Source: Hippasteria phrygiana
Lineage: Eukaryota > Echinodermata > Asteroidea > Valvatida > Goniasteridae
Length of the DNA stretch: 64,000 nt
Reading direction: 5' to 3'
Assembly (NCBI GenBank): GCA_037893225.1
Contig: JAZGUH010000372.1
Span: 434,001-498,000 of the forward strand
Below the pieces are notes generated by a model. It was given only the letters and a program-made list of their open reading frames with translations. It was not told the DNA's origin and searched no databases. The position numbers were made by a program, and so were the translations under genes. Shown in pieces: positions 12,501-20,525 of this stretch (the stretch's first letter is position 1; each line of letters begins with the position of its first letter).

Positions 12501-15500
12501 CAAACAGATTGATAAGAGCAATTTTGTTGACGCAGGGCTCATATTCTACCAGGGGTGAGATTTGTCAGGATTTTTCCTGATTTTTTTTCTATATTGTTCT
12601 TGAATGGGAGTGTAATGAACAGATGGAACTTTTTTAAACAAAGCTTTCATTCACACAAAAGGGGGGGGGGGGCTCCAAGTGCTATAAATGGAATTATTTG
12701 CATTTACGCTTGGCTGCACAGACCCGATCTTGGCATACCAGCTACCCATCAATAACACCCAGAGGCAAGGGGTTAAGAATTCCCCTTTCTCGACTTGAGG
12801 CTTTCAACTAATGAGGACCACAGCATATACTGACCACAACACCAAGTTAATAGAGTACCGAAGTGATGACATCAGTGCAATGTTTGGAACCAGAATACTT
12901 TTGTTAGTTTGTGTCAATGTGTTTGCATGACTGGCTGTTAACAAAGGCACTGACGTCAGACTTCGGTACTCTATACCGTCGCTTCTTATGAGTGGACTAC
13001 GCTTTTCTTTTAAGAGTTCGTCACTTCACACGGGGTATCCGCAAACTTTCACAATATAAGCATATCAATTTATCTTACATGGAAGTCTGTGGGGCGTTCC
13101 TTCTTTTTGATCTTGATTGCCTCGCTGACTCCGAGATTGAACGCTGCTATTTTTTGTGAGTGGTGCCTGTTTGATAAATTGTGTGCCTACAGGAAATAAA
13201 AACATATAAATATTGTTTAAAAAAAAGAAATCATAGATTATTGATTCCTTTTTGGCCTGATGTTCCAAAATGTTTATAAAAAAAAAAGTTGGCAGAGTGA
13301 TATATTGGTTCACTGACTTTGAGCTTCGACTTCTCAAAAGGATAGGTCATGACTCTAACAACTTGAATACGTTGTGGCGGAGCATGGAATGAGCTGTAGC
13401 AACTCATAAAGCATCAAAGTAAATCTTATACACAGCTCTTTCAGGAATTACCGTCACTTTTATTTTGGTATATTCCATCTCCTTCGTAGAGTGCCATGTC
13501 ACATTTTGCACCTGTCCTTCATCCTACCTGTTCGTTAATGATTGACTCCGTGTCTTTAAGATGCTGGTACTGCTGTAAGAGCCGGTCCTGCTCTTGCTCC
13601 TTCCGTCTCCGCTCGGCCTCAAAAGAGACAGGCACGTTCCTCACCGCCCGCTGGTGACACAGGTAACACAGCTCCTGCCCCGCGCTGTGCCCGCACGCCG
13701 TGGCCGGAGGCGTATACTCCTTCATCTGCACTGCCCCGAACGTCATCTGCTTCTCGGGCGATCGGGGCTTGGGCGAACCGTTGGGCGGGGAGGGGGTGAC
13801 ACTGCTGCCTTTGATTCCACGGGGCGGAGTGGGGAGGGGGAAGTCGTCGATTAGGCTGATGCCGGTTGCTTTGGCGGTGGGGGCCATCTGGCGTGAGGGG
13901 GCGCGGGAGGGGGAAGCTTTCATCTCAACGACTGGTTCTGTAACGTCAAAGAAAGTACATAAAATCAATACAGGTGATCGTAAACGTGAAAATGCCTGAG
14001 CATTATCACAAGACCATGCAGGCTGTAGTACGTGGAGGATGGATAAAGCACGCTCTCTGAAACGTTGACTTCATTCTTCTCAGAATCACACTTCTTTCTT
14101 GAAGAGATTAATTTCACATGGTGTTACCTACAACTCCATAATTATTTTCTCATCGTATCCACCACGTAAAGCTTCAAATCCTATCTCACCTTCTCTGGCT
14201 TCTGCCTCCTGTTCACCCTCTGGCTCCTCCCCTCCCTCCATCTGTAATTGTTCTGTTTCCGCCTCCTCTTGTTCTTGAAACCCCGCCTCTCTGTTTGCTA
14301 CCTCTCGATCCTCATCAATGGTTGGCATTCTTTTGGCCGGTTCTTCGTTTTCCGGTACCAATCCGTCTTTGCCCGAACCCTGGGAAATTCTGCATGGGAC
14401 AAACAAGGATACAGAAATTTGTTGGAAAATGTCTTTTGAAGAAATGTAGAGATTAGTTTGATTCCTTGGAATCTTCTTTTTCCTTGTTTTTTCCCATAAA
14501 AAGGATAATACAGTAGAATAAGCCAGTTCGGTATCTCAAAGGTCATAGGTTATTCGGGATAAAATTGCTGACGTAATGTCACGCCATGTTATGCGACCAC
14601 CTTTTGCGTTCACACGCGCGCGTTAGGTCACGCAGGTCATTCGGGACAAAATATCATTGCGCACATAATACCGAGCTGGATTATTCTAAGACGCTTTTTA
14701 GCCGTGCCTTCTTTTCATATTATTCATGGTTTATTTAATTGAACCTTCATGGCCGAAAGGCTGAGCTGCAACTTATTGCACAATATGTCATAACAATAAA
14801 AAGAAAACATTTCTATACTACAAAGTATATATGTGAATATGTTACATGTTTCTAGAAAAATATAAAAGAAATAATTTGTTTTGTTATATATGTAACCGGG
14901 TGAATTATAGCCCTTTGTTTTATTAGTCTTTTCGTTTTCTTATATCCTGTTTGTAGTTTAGTTACTATTTTTGTGTGTATTTTTATATTTTATCCAAACA
15001 TATAAACCTTAATGTTTTCGCGCTTTTAACTCATATTAACATTTAAGGGTCCCTTTAAAACAAAAACTCCCTGCCAGAGTCTCCAATATAACCCCATTTG
15101 TGTGCTGCTAAATCTCCAGGTCTCACTCCCCTTCCCATGGGTCCAAGCGAATTTGTGTGGTTTTTGCTTTTATGCACTGCCTCGATCCCTGGTCTGGTGA
15201 CGTGGAATGGGAGGCCTTAGGGTGATTGCCCTTCTTACAGAGGCTGGACAGTTGGTCCAGACTGGGTGTAGGCCATTTTACTTTCAGACAGGCTCTGTGC
15301 AAGTTGTGTCAGCTGCTAAACAATCTCCTCCTTCTTAAAGCTTGCGCTGGACTTTTCCAGGTTTTCCTTAGTCCACTTAGCAGGTAAATTAACCTTTCCT
15401 TTTGTACTTTTAATTATATTAATCATTAGTTTAATACTTTTAATTCTATTAAGCATTAGTTTGATTTATAAATAGTGTGGTTTGTGAAGTGTCAGTTCTC

Positions 15501-18500
15501 TAATTTTTGGATGAACATAGGAGCTTATTCACATTGTTTAGACGCTTTATTGGGTTGATGCCATTGTTCCTTAAACCTTTGACGATGAAAGTCGAGAGTA
15601 AATCTCGTTCCGGTCTGATGAGAGTATTACAAGGAGGGTGTGATGCATCATATAAAGTAGAGTACCAATTTTGTAAAATGAAACTTAAGATTATGTAGCG
15701 CCTACAACGCTTGTTTGGTTACAGAATCTCATTGCGGAGGAATTTTTTGTTTTCTTTTCTTTTTCTCAACATATAGTTGTTTTTGTTTTTAGTAGCTAGA
15801 GAAAAAAGCTGATATTATTGTTGTTTGACTAAGCATCATACAAATGTTTGGTACGCCTATTTAGGTCACGGCCATGTACAATTGTGTAAACGGTTTTGCC
15901 TAGAGATTTTGAGTGGATTGGCCAGATAAGGAAATCAACGTAAAGTTTTTCCATATTGCCAGTGACAGACCACTCAGAGCAAGATTTATTGTTCTTACTA
16001 TTATAAGGCCTCGTGTTACCCTTTTGTCCTTATAATAGGGTGAAACAACAGCTGGACACTCCTTGGGGCTAGCTGACCCAAGCTGCCCTTGGCTTTGGCG
16101 ACACTGGTCTGGAAGAATCGCTTAAGTACCCTATAGAGGCTGAATGGGGGTTTTCTTTGGATAGCGTGTTCTATTAAAGTACATTTGCCACCGCATCCTG
16201 GTCTACGTGTGCCTGATTATTGATGGTTAAAAATTTGGCTCACATATACAAATTGTTCATTATTTAAGAACATTATTTCTATTCAAAAATTAAACCTCAA
16301 ATTGCCCATCAGATCAAAATTGTTTTTAGTAAAATATTCATGTAAACTTTCTTTATCCAATTTTGACAATCTTTACTGCACGGCACTCAATAGATGCGAA
16401 ATCAAAGAACAGAACAAAAGGCTTTCATCAGAGACCAGTGTTTGAAAATGCTGAAACTGTATCCACATAATTACCTGGGCAACACTAATGTGTTTCCGGT
16501 CAACGGTCTGTAAATGGACGCCCGTGACAAAACAGAATCGGCCGTGTCTGGTCTCTGTTTACAAAACAACAAACAAACAGAGTTACACATGTTTACGTTT
16601 ACATGGTCGCTTTACAATAACAGCCTTTTGTCAGAAGGTTGTTCTGCATAAAATTATTCAATCATGACTAAAGATTGTTTATACAAAGGGCTAATATGGA
16701 GGGTAAGGTTTGTAATGGAGAAGGCTGTGCTTTGAAAACTCCCGAAACTCAAACTAAAGTTGGCACTCAAGCCATGTAATGTAGTACATGGCCATAATAA
16801 ATATTCTGTGATAAAAAATGATTATAAACTACATATAACACTACAGCTAGATATCTCATTAGGAAATGACTTGCAGTGATTAGCATGCTGTACTTAGGGA
16901 CATATGTGGCCAGATAACCCACTCCAAAAACGGTCTAGCCCCTCCCCAAAAAGGTAATGAAATTCTTTGAAAAAAAAACAGGGATAATGAGCTGTACATG
17001 CCAACTTGCTATCTCATTGGAAAATCATTTGCTGTAATCACACATTTACAATGTCCGAAACACTTATTTTGTAGACATTTTAACCCATTCTGTCATTAAC
17101 CCTTTCAGCCTCGCATTGTTTATTGGCATGCAGCCTCTGGTGCCCACATTGTTTACACACTAAGCACTTCAAGGTAGACTTTAATCGCCATTGGGGCTGA
17201 AGCGGGGTATAGTGCACGGGCGACTATAGTCGCCATTGGGGCTGAAAGGGTCAATGAGGCGCTGGTATGCCATGTGGGCTTGTGCAGCCAAGCGTAACAC
17301 ACAATAGGCAAACATTGGATTGAATACACGCAGGAATGCGCACATAGACGACAACCAGCCATCGTCCATATTCAATGTCTGAATCGTAATCTCTGCTTAC
17401 GTTTCAGACATTAAATATCTGAAACATGAACAAGAGCCTTTCAGAAATGTTGACACCTACAAAAGCGTTTCAGACATTCCTGGTTCATATGTCAAATGCT
17501 ACACTCAAGCGATTACACTGCAATGGATCAATTTTTTTGTTCCCTGTCCTCCATATAAACCATACATGCAACAAATTTTCTTCTGGGACTCACATTTTTC
17601 AGAGCCTCTGCCAAAGTCCCCGAGCCATCCATCAGGTTCAAGAAGTCCTTGTAGAATTTCATCTTGACTTTCCCATCCCGTATGGCCAGCCGGCCGATGC
17701 CGTTGAACGTAAACTCCACGTTGCGGTTTGATTGCACCGATCGCGACAGAGATAGGAGTACCTCCTTGACGCAGCGCTCCACCGTGTCGCGATTGAAGGG
17801 GCTCTCAGTTGACAACACGGAGAAGTTGAGTTGGACAATTGGGATTTGGCCTGGGATCATTGGATGAGCAATCAAACGTGAAATTGAAATGGTTTAATGA
17901 TTTCAAAAAGTCATCACAGCAAAATGCCAAATTAAGATAATCATTCCAAGACTAACAGTACTAAAACAAAAAATCCGACTGACATAAATGATTATCAACC
18001 AAAAAAATACTAAAACCAAGAATAAACTATAAAACAAAAGAGACTGTGATTAAACAAAGTAATGTTTAAATTTACACAGAAACAAAAAAGAAAAGTACTT
18101 GAATATTGATCAATACTGGACTGCATTCAATATGCACTTTCACGGTAATATGCGCCATCTTGTTGACGGGGCAAAAAGAACGCACGTTGCTAGACACGAG
18201 CGCATTTTGGAATGAACGCATGATGACTTGGAAGCGCCAAAGTTTTTGATTGATGATGTGTACACAGCAACGCGTGTAAATTTGCCCCGTAAGCAAGATG
18301 GCGCATATTACTGTGAAAGTGCTTATTGATAATCAACTATTTTGAAAAGAATGAGTGTTGAAATTCTTTATTGACTTTCTCCTCATGGAAGGAAAAAGTT
18401 TATTGTCAGTTTCACTACAAGCTTTACATTACAGATGTCAAATAGTGCTTCAAAAATTACCAAAAGAAGTTCAACTTATGACAAGTTAGACAGATGACAG

Positions 18501-20029
18501 ACCCAATTCCGTTTTAACATTCTTTTTGTTAAGTTTAGAGAAATTTTATTGTTGTATACAAACCCGACGTGAAATGTTTTGCGTAGTCGAGCCGGTGTGT
18601 CTGTGCAAACTTCTCAGACAGACTGAAGACCGGACGCTGGATGAGGATAAACTTGTTGTTCCCGATGTCTAGTTTCTTCTGCGTGAACGTGAAGGTGCCC
18701 AGGCCCGGAACGTTCACTCCCTAAAATCACAAATGACGGACACACAGTTAAACCATTCTAATGTGATCTTGTCTAATATTTGTTCATACTTTTTGTCATC
18801 CAAAAATAAAAATTAGATAGAATTAAAGAAAAAGGTCAATAATGCAGAAATGACATATTTTTTCCAGCACTTCACTCAGAGACTAATGCCAACAAATTGC
18901 AATCTATGTCTATTATTATTAATTGTAAACAAACCAAATTTTTAATAAAGTTAAACACTTCATAGTCCTAATTCTCATTTAATGGAACATATTTAAAAAA
19001 CAGATAGTAGACACACACCATAACCAGAGAAATATTTCGGTAATCCTTATCTTTAGGACACCTCTATTTTTTTTACGAGTTCCGTTCAAAACTGACTTTT
19101 GCAGATGACTTTACAGTACCAAAGTGACTTTTGCAGGCTAAAGCAGTCTTTTTCTTCAGATTAAATCATGTTTGTTGTAATTTTGAAATGCACTTTCAAA
19201 GAAAATGTGACTTTCCTTCCTCTTATTGCAGTCAGTCTCCGTTGCCGTTTTACCCCATAATTTCCCTCATAAATCAAAACCCTGCCCTCTTTCCACAAAA
19301 TTAAGCTTGCTCATATTCAACATATCTTAGCGAACTATTTAGATGATTTCAATCAAGCACACAGAATGACTTTTCCTGCCTGTGTCATCGCAAAATATTG
19401 AGGTAAGTTCCAAAACATAAACTGTCTCCTTCGTTCTCTTATAATGGGACGGGGTCCTGAAGATAAGGATTATTTTGAAATTTTAGCTTTATTTTCATAC
19501 CTTCTGCATTTGCATGTGTCGTTCAACAAAAGCAGCAACGTTCTCCCAAACACTGACGACGTCTGTAAATGAAAAAAAGAAGAGTTAGGTACCTTAAGTA
19601 CTTTCTCCATGGTAGAAGCAAGAAAACTGAATTTCATTCAATGAGATGCACAACGGCTGTCATCTTTTTCTTTTTTTTGTTATGAAATTCAGCAGGGTTA
19701 TCATACAATACATCATCAATCTTTATCCATGACTCTTCTTATAATCAACCAAATATTCTCAGTCTTTCATTTTCACCTTTGTATTGGGTTTCGTTTTTAA
19801 TTGAAAAGTCAAGATCGCTGAAATTGTTAAAGCCGCGTATGATATTTTATTACGTCCCCACCCCATCCCCAAAAATGTGGACCTAGAAAAACACACTGCA
19901 TGTACGTGACTATGGCTATGCAGTGGCGCGCCACACGAATGAAAACTTACCGTCATCTGTGACATTTGGAATGGTCGAAAACCGGTGTTTCCTTGCATCC
20001 GAAACCAATTCCTGCAAAACCTCCGTCAT
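6257..20029 (-). CDS. CCDC81: CCDC81 orthologue (HU-domain coiled-coil protein), 13-exon model
   Basis: Exons in coding order (- strand): 20029-19951, 19562-19501, 18720-18564, 17850-17594, 16554-16475, 14389 to about 14163, 13937-13528, 13186-13079, 12484-12315, 10802-10724, 8874-8668, 7417-7191, 6521-6257; about 775 residues, against roughly 650 in human. Exons 1-4 encode two HU/IHF-like domains (GTFTF, GNNKFILIQRPVF, then VEFTFNGIG, KVKMKFYKDF). Exon 7 holds the CGHSAGQELCYLCHQRA motif, exons 7-12 a charged coiled coil, and exon 13 the CEDYHRCEQCQRR C-terminus. Each landmark matches human CCDC81 as I remember it. The family is linked to centrosome and cilium and is testis-enriched in mammals. 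The gene is head-to-head with RNF17 across 423 bp. Weak points: the exon 6 donor, and exon 11, which the human protein lacks. Confidence 0.92.
6810..7036. mobile_element. TIR element related to 14514-14688
   Basis: Shares CGAATAACCTTTGACC and a GCGCGCGT core with the element at 14514-14688; ends degraded. In the CCDC81 intron 12. Confidence 0.45.
7191..7417 (-). CDS. CCDC81: CCDC81 exon 12
   Basis: Encodes VRFKPLPLPAAVPDSKEPIF, then GKND and a basic coiled coil ending TLDRTRRE. It matches the human PDSSEPIFGKNE region. Acceptor CTCCCACCCAG, donor GA|GTGAGG. Confidence 0.92.
8225..8600. repeat. Degenerate tandem repeat, GAGGATTT/GGAGGATTCAGG
   Basis: Many imperfect copies of AGAGGATTTTGGAGGATTCA on + within CCDC81 intron 11. 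Open in several frames but without coding signals. Confidence 0.55.
8668..8874 (-). CDS. CCDC81: Probable extra CCDC81 exon 11 (in-frame cassette)
   Basis: 207 bp (69 codons), open throughout, with acceptor CCTCCTTAG and donor ACG|GTAGGG. It is phase 0 at both ends, exactly as needed between exons 10 and 12. It begins IYIRDRLAKVAEMASQDQ and then turns Pro/Leu-rich (LSLPVPKIILPF). Human CCDC81 joins the flanking segments directly, so this is a lineage-specific or alternatively spliced exon. The call rests on splice sites and frame only. Confidence 0.55.
8875..9559. other. CCDC81 intron sequence, nothing recognised
   Basis: AT-rich intron DNA between exon 11 and a LINE remnant. Confidence 0.4.
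9560..10045 (+). pseudogene. 3' remnant of a non-LTR retrotransposon (LINE)
   Basis: A frame encoding LINE RT C-terminal-like sequence (KLESIQKRALK, then after a frameshift YEHALMECNLVTLKQRRRDL). It is followed by an AT-rich 3' tail ending in an AATAAT-type microsatellite near 10030. Decayed; in CCDC81 intron 10. Confidence 0.6.
10408..10668. mobile_element. hAT-like MITE with CAAGTCC subterminal repeats
   Basis: Opens CAGAGTTCTAGTCGAGTC and closes GACTAGACTACATCCCT. Inner repeats CAAGTCCTTTCA at the left and ACTTGCAGGG three times at the right. TTACAACAGAG occurs at 10402 and again at 10682. Confidence 0.6.
10724..10802 (-). CDS. CCDC81: CCDC81 exon 10
   Basis: 79 bp between acceptor CTCTTTAG and donor CAG|GTAGGA. 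Encodes LATQREQYLRDKAGQ and YQRALSAQ, matching human LAAQRAKFLKDKM and YKRALDAQ. Confidence 0.9.
10845..11055 (+). mobile_element. tRNA-derived SINE, family 1
   Basis: Contains CAGTTGGTAG (box A remnant) and GGTTCGAATCC (box B), then CTCCTGCCAG and TTTCTTTGTTCACTTTGA. Degenerate copy of the unit at 26037. Confidence 0.65.
11544..11816. mobile_element. hAT-like MITE (GGGCCCAATTTCAT family)
   Basis: Inverted ends GGGGCCAATTTCATAAAGC / GCTTTATGAAATTGGCCCC, with AAGCA/TGCTT-rich interior. Confidence 0.75.
11827..12230. mobile_element. Possible hAT-like element rich in GAATATTCGAATA
   Basis: Starts TAGGGCTGTCCC then GAATATTCGAATA. Shares CGCCGCACGTAAAA and CGTGCTTTGCGTG with 40180-40450. Right end unclear. 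Confidence 0.45.
12315..12484 (-). CDS. CCDC81: CCDC81 exon 9
   Basis: Encodes RSYVFQRRCLTPP, then IKQEEYADQL and FLERLEQVQLAE, clearly homologous to the human KQEEYSRSLL and LEQVQLTEE segments. Donor GA|GTGAGT, phase 2 out. Confidence 0.9.
12545..12777. mobile_element. piggyBac-like MITE remnant, long variant
   Basis: Shares ATTGTTCTTGAATGGGAG and TTTACGCTTGGCTGCACAG with 51927-52224 and ends CAAGGGGTTAA. Has a G11 run at 12661. Confidence 0.55.
12851..12973. mobile_element. TIR element TAGAGTACCGAAG, intact
   Basis: 123 bp between TAGAGTACCGAAG and CTTCGGTACTCTA. Contains one TTAA at the place where the copy at 184 was hit by a MITE. Confidence 0.75.
13079..13186 (-). CDS. CCDC81: CCDC81 exon 8
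   Basis: Encodes a helix ending AAFNLGVSEAIKIKKKERP, matching human AAYNLGVAEAI. Acceptor TTTCCTGTAG, donor CAT|GTAAGA, phase 0 on both sides (36 codons). Confidence 0.88.
13528..13937 (-). CDS. CCDC81: CCDC81 exon 7 (Cys/His motif and coiled coil)
   Basis: The largest CCDC81 exon. It starts with a Pro/Ser-rich linker, then has QMTFGAVQMKEYTPP, CGHSAGQELCYLCHQRA and the helix ERRRKEQEQDRLLQQYQHL. The Cys/His cluster (C-x-H, C-x2-C-H) is a family hallmark. Donor CAG|GTAGGA, phase 0. Confidence 0.95.
14163..14389 (-). CDS. CCDC81: CCDC81 exon 6 (acidic linker), 3' edge unresolved
   Basis: Acceptor TCCCATGCAG ends at 14390. Encodes ISQGSGKDGLVPENEE, then a Glu/Gln-rich acidic stretch, in phase with exon 5. 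The best-looking donor, TAG|GTAACA at 14128, would leave an in-frame TAG. The weaker G|GTGGAT at 14163 or C|GTGGTG at 14166 restores phase 1 to exon 7. I placed the end at 14163. The exon could also give a short isoform ending at the TAG (14128-14130). Confidence 0.6.
14514..14688. mobile_element. TIR element TAGAATAAGCCAG
   Basis: 175 bp, ends TAGAATAAGCCAGTTCGGTA and TACCGAGCTGGATTATTCTA (imperfect inverted repeat). Confidence 0.65.
14689..16474. other. CCDC81 intron 5, mostly unassigned
   Basis: AT-rich. A LINE-like 3' tail (GGCCGAAAGGCTGAGCTGCA, then ATAAAAAG) may lie at 14740-14815; the rest is unassigned. No coding exon needed by the model lies here. Confidence 0.4.
16475..16554 (-). 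CDS. CCDC81: CCDC81 exon 5
   Basis: Only 80 bp. Encodes RPDTADSVLSRASIYRPLT and on to VLP, matching human RPDTVDSVLSSR right after the second HU domain. Acceptor GTAAACAG, donor CAG|GTAATT, phase 0 in and 2 out, fitting both neighbours. Confidence 0.87.
17096..17254. mobile_element. piggyBac-like MITE TTAACCCTTTCAGCC
   Basis: Ends TTAACCCTTTCAGCC and GGCTGAAAGGGTCAA. It abuts a TTAACCCCTTG-family fragment (to about 17370), as if it had inserted at that element's terminal TTAA. Confidence 0.65.
17594..17850 (-). CDS. CCDC81: CCDC81 exon 4 (HU domain 2)
   Basis: Encodes GQIPIVQLNFSVLS, then FNRDTVERCVKEVLL, NVEFTFNGIGRLAIRDGKV and KMKFYKDFLNLMDGSGTL. These align residue by residue with the second HU domain of human CCDC81. 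Donor AAT|GTGAGT. Confidence 0.95.
18564..18720 (-). CDS. CCDC81: CCDC81 exon 3 (HU domain 1 core)
   Basis: Encodes GVNVPGLGTFTFTQKKLDI and GNNKFILIQRPVF, the signature beta-arm region of the first CCDC81 HU domain. Acceptor GATTTTAG; donor G|GTTTGT is weak but the phase is correct. Confidence 0.92.
19020..19450. repeat. Old copy of the CGATTGTGTAGTGTAGG element interior
   Basis: Degenerate similarity to 20881-21320 (TTTACCCCATAATTTCCCTCA, TGTAATTTTGAA). In CCDC81 intron 2; ends not definable. Confidence 0.35.
19501..19562 (-). CDS. CCDC81: CCDC81 exon 2 (HU domain 1)
   Basis: Acceptor TTTACAG, donor AAG|GTATGA. Encodes DVVSVWENVAAFVERHM, matching the human segment with the shape IIWGNVSEFV. 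Phase 1 in, phase 0 out. Confidence 0.87.
19951..20029 (-). CDS. CCDC81: CCDC81 exon 1 (start codon)
   Basis: ATG at 20029 is the first Met after an in-frame upstream TAG. It encodes MTEVLQELVSDARKH and on to TDD, ending in phase 1 at the donor G|GTAAGT. This is the first helix of HU domain 1. Confidence 0.85.
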
Positions 20030-20187
20030 CTTGATGTTCACCTGTTTCCCCTGATGACCAAGCAGGAACGAATTCAAATCACAAATCTACAGAAAATAGG
20101 ACGTTTTTGTGCCGTGGTCATTCGATCTGAAGAAAACTCATCCAGCTGTGTGTGTAAAAATATACGTGCAGGCGTACAACAATCAGC

Positions 20188-20201
20188 GTTACCATGGCTC
20201 A
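20188..20201 (+). promoter_or_regulatory. RFX X-box-like site
   Basis: GTTACCATGGCTCA matches the left half and centre of the RFX X-box consensus (GTTNCCATGGNAAC); the right half is degenerate. It lies about 160 bp upstream of the CCDC81 ATG, a usual position for cilia genes. Confidence 0.45.
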
Positions 20202-20213
20202 TGCACCTTTGTC

Positions 20214-20218
20214 ATTGG
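20214..20218 (-). promoter_or_regulatory. Inverted CCAAT box
   Basis: ATTGG on + (CCAAT on -), about 185 bp upstream of the CCDC81 ATG and 26 bp from the X-box-like site. X-box/CCAAT pairs are common in bidirectional promoters; alone it is a short motif. Confidence 0.35.
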
Positions 20219-20452
20219 CTGTTTATGACCTTAATATGAATATTCAGTAGTAATTTGACCCAATGACCTTGTCGCGCGAACTTGTATTTGTTACTTCGTC
20301 TCTGCTCGACTCACCGCGCGGTGGCGCTATTCCCAGGGATGTAAAACTTGTCGGATTCCCCATCGACGACTTGGACTTTGGACTGGAGTCCGCGTGCCGG
20401 AGTTTTGTTAAATTGAAGCTGATTTTGTTTTCATCGAGCAACCTTGGACAGT

Positions 20453-20525
20453 ATGCAGGATACAAAGGCGGGGGGTCAGACGTGCCCGCACTGCTTTCGA
20501 AGCTTTAAGGGGACCCAGGGGCCCG
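20453..20525 (+). CDS. RNF17: RNF17 exon 1 (start codon, first RING cysteines)
   Basis: ATG at 20453 follows an in-frame TGA 33 bp upstream. Encodes MQDTKAGGQTCPHCFRSFKG, supplying the first C-x2-C of the RING. Ends CCC G|GTAAAC (phase 1), which joins exon 2 as a Val codon and completes the zinc finger. Only 73 bp, easily missed by gene finders. Confidence 0.85.

Larger units (their letters stand above)
20030..20452. promoter_or_regulatory. Divergent promoter region CCDC81 / RNF17
   Basis: 423 bp separate the two start codons on opposite strands. The segment is mostly free of recognised repeats, richer in CpG than its surroundings (CGCGCG near 20275 and 20315), and has an X-box-like site and an inverted CCAAT. 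Two CNGTT MYB-core matches also occur, which is expected by chance. Transcription starts are not visible. Shared regulation is inferred from the geometry. Confidence 0.65.

Noticed and set aside
13594..13999. + strand ORFs opposite CCDC81 exon 7
   Set aside because: Shadows of the GC-rich coding exon on the - strand.
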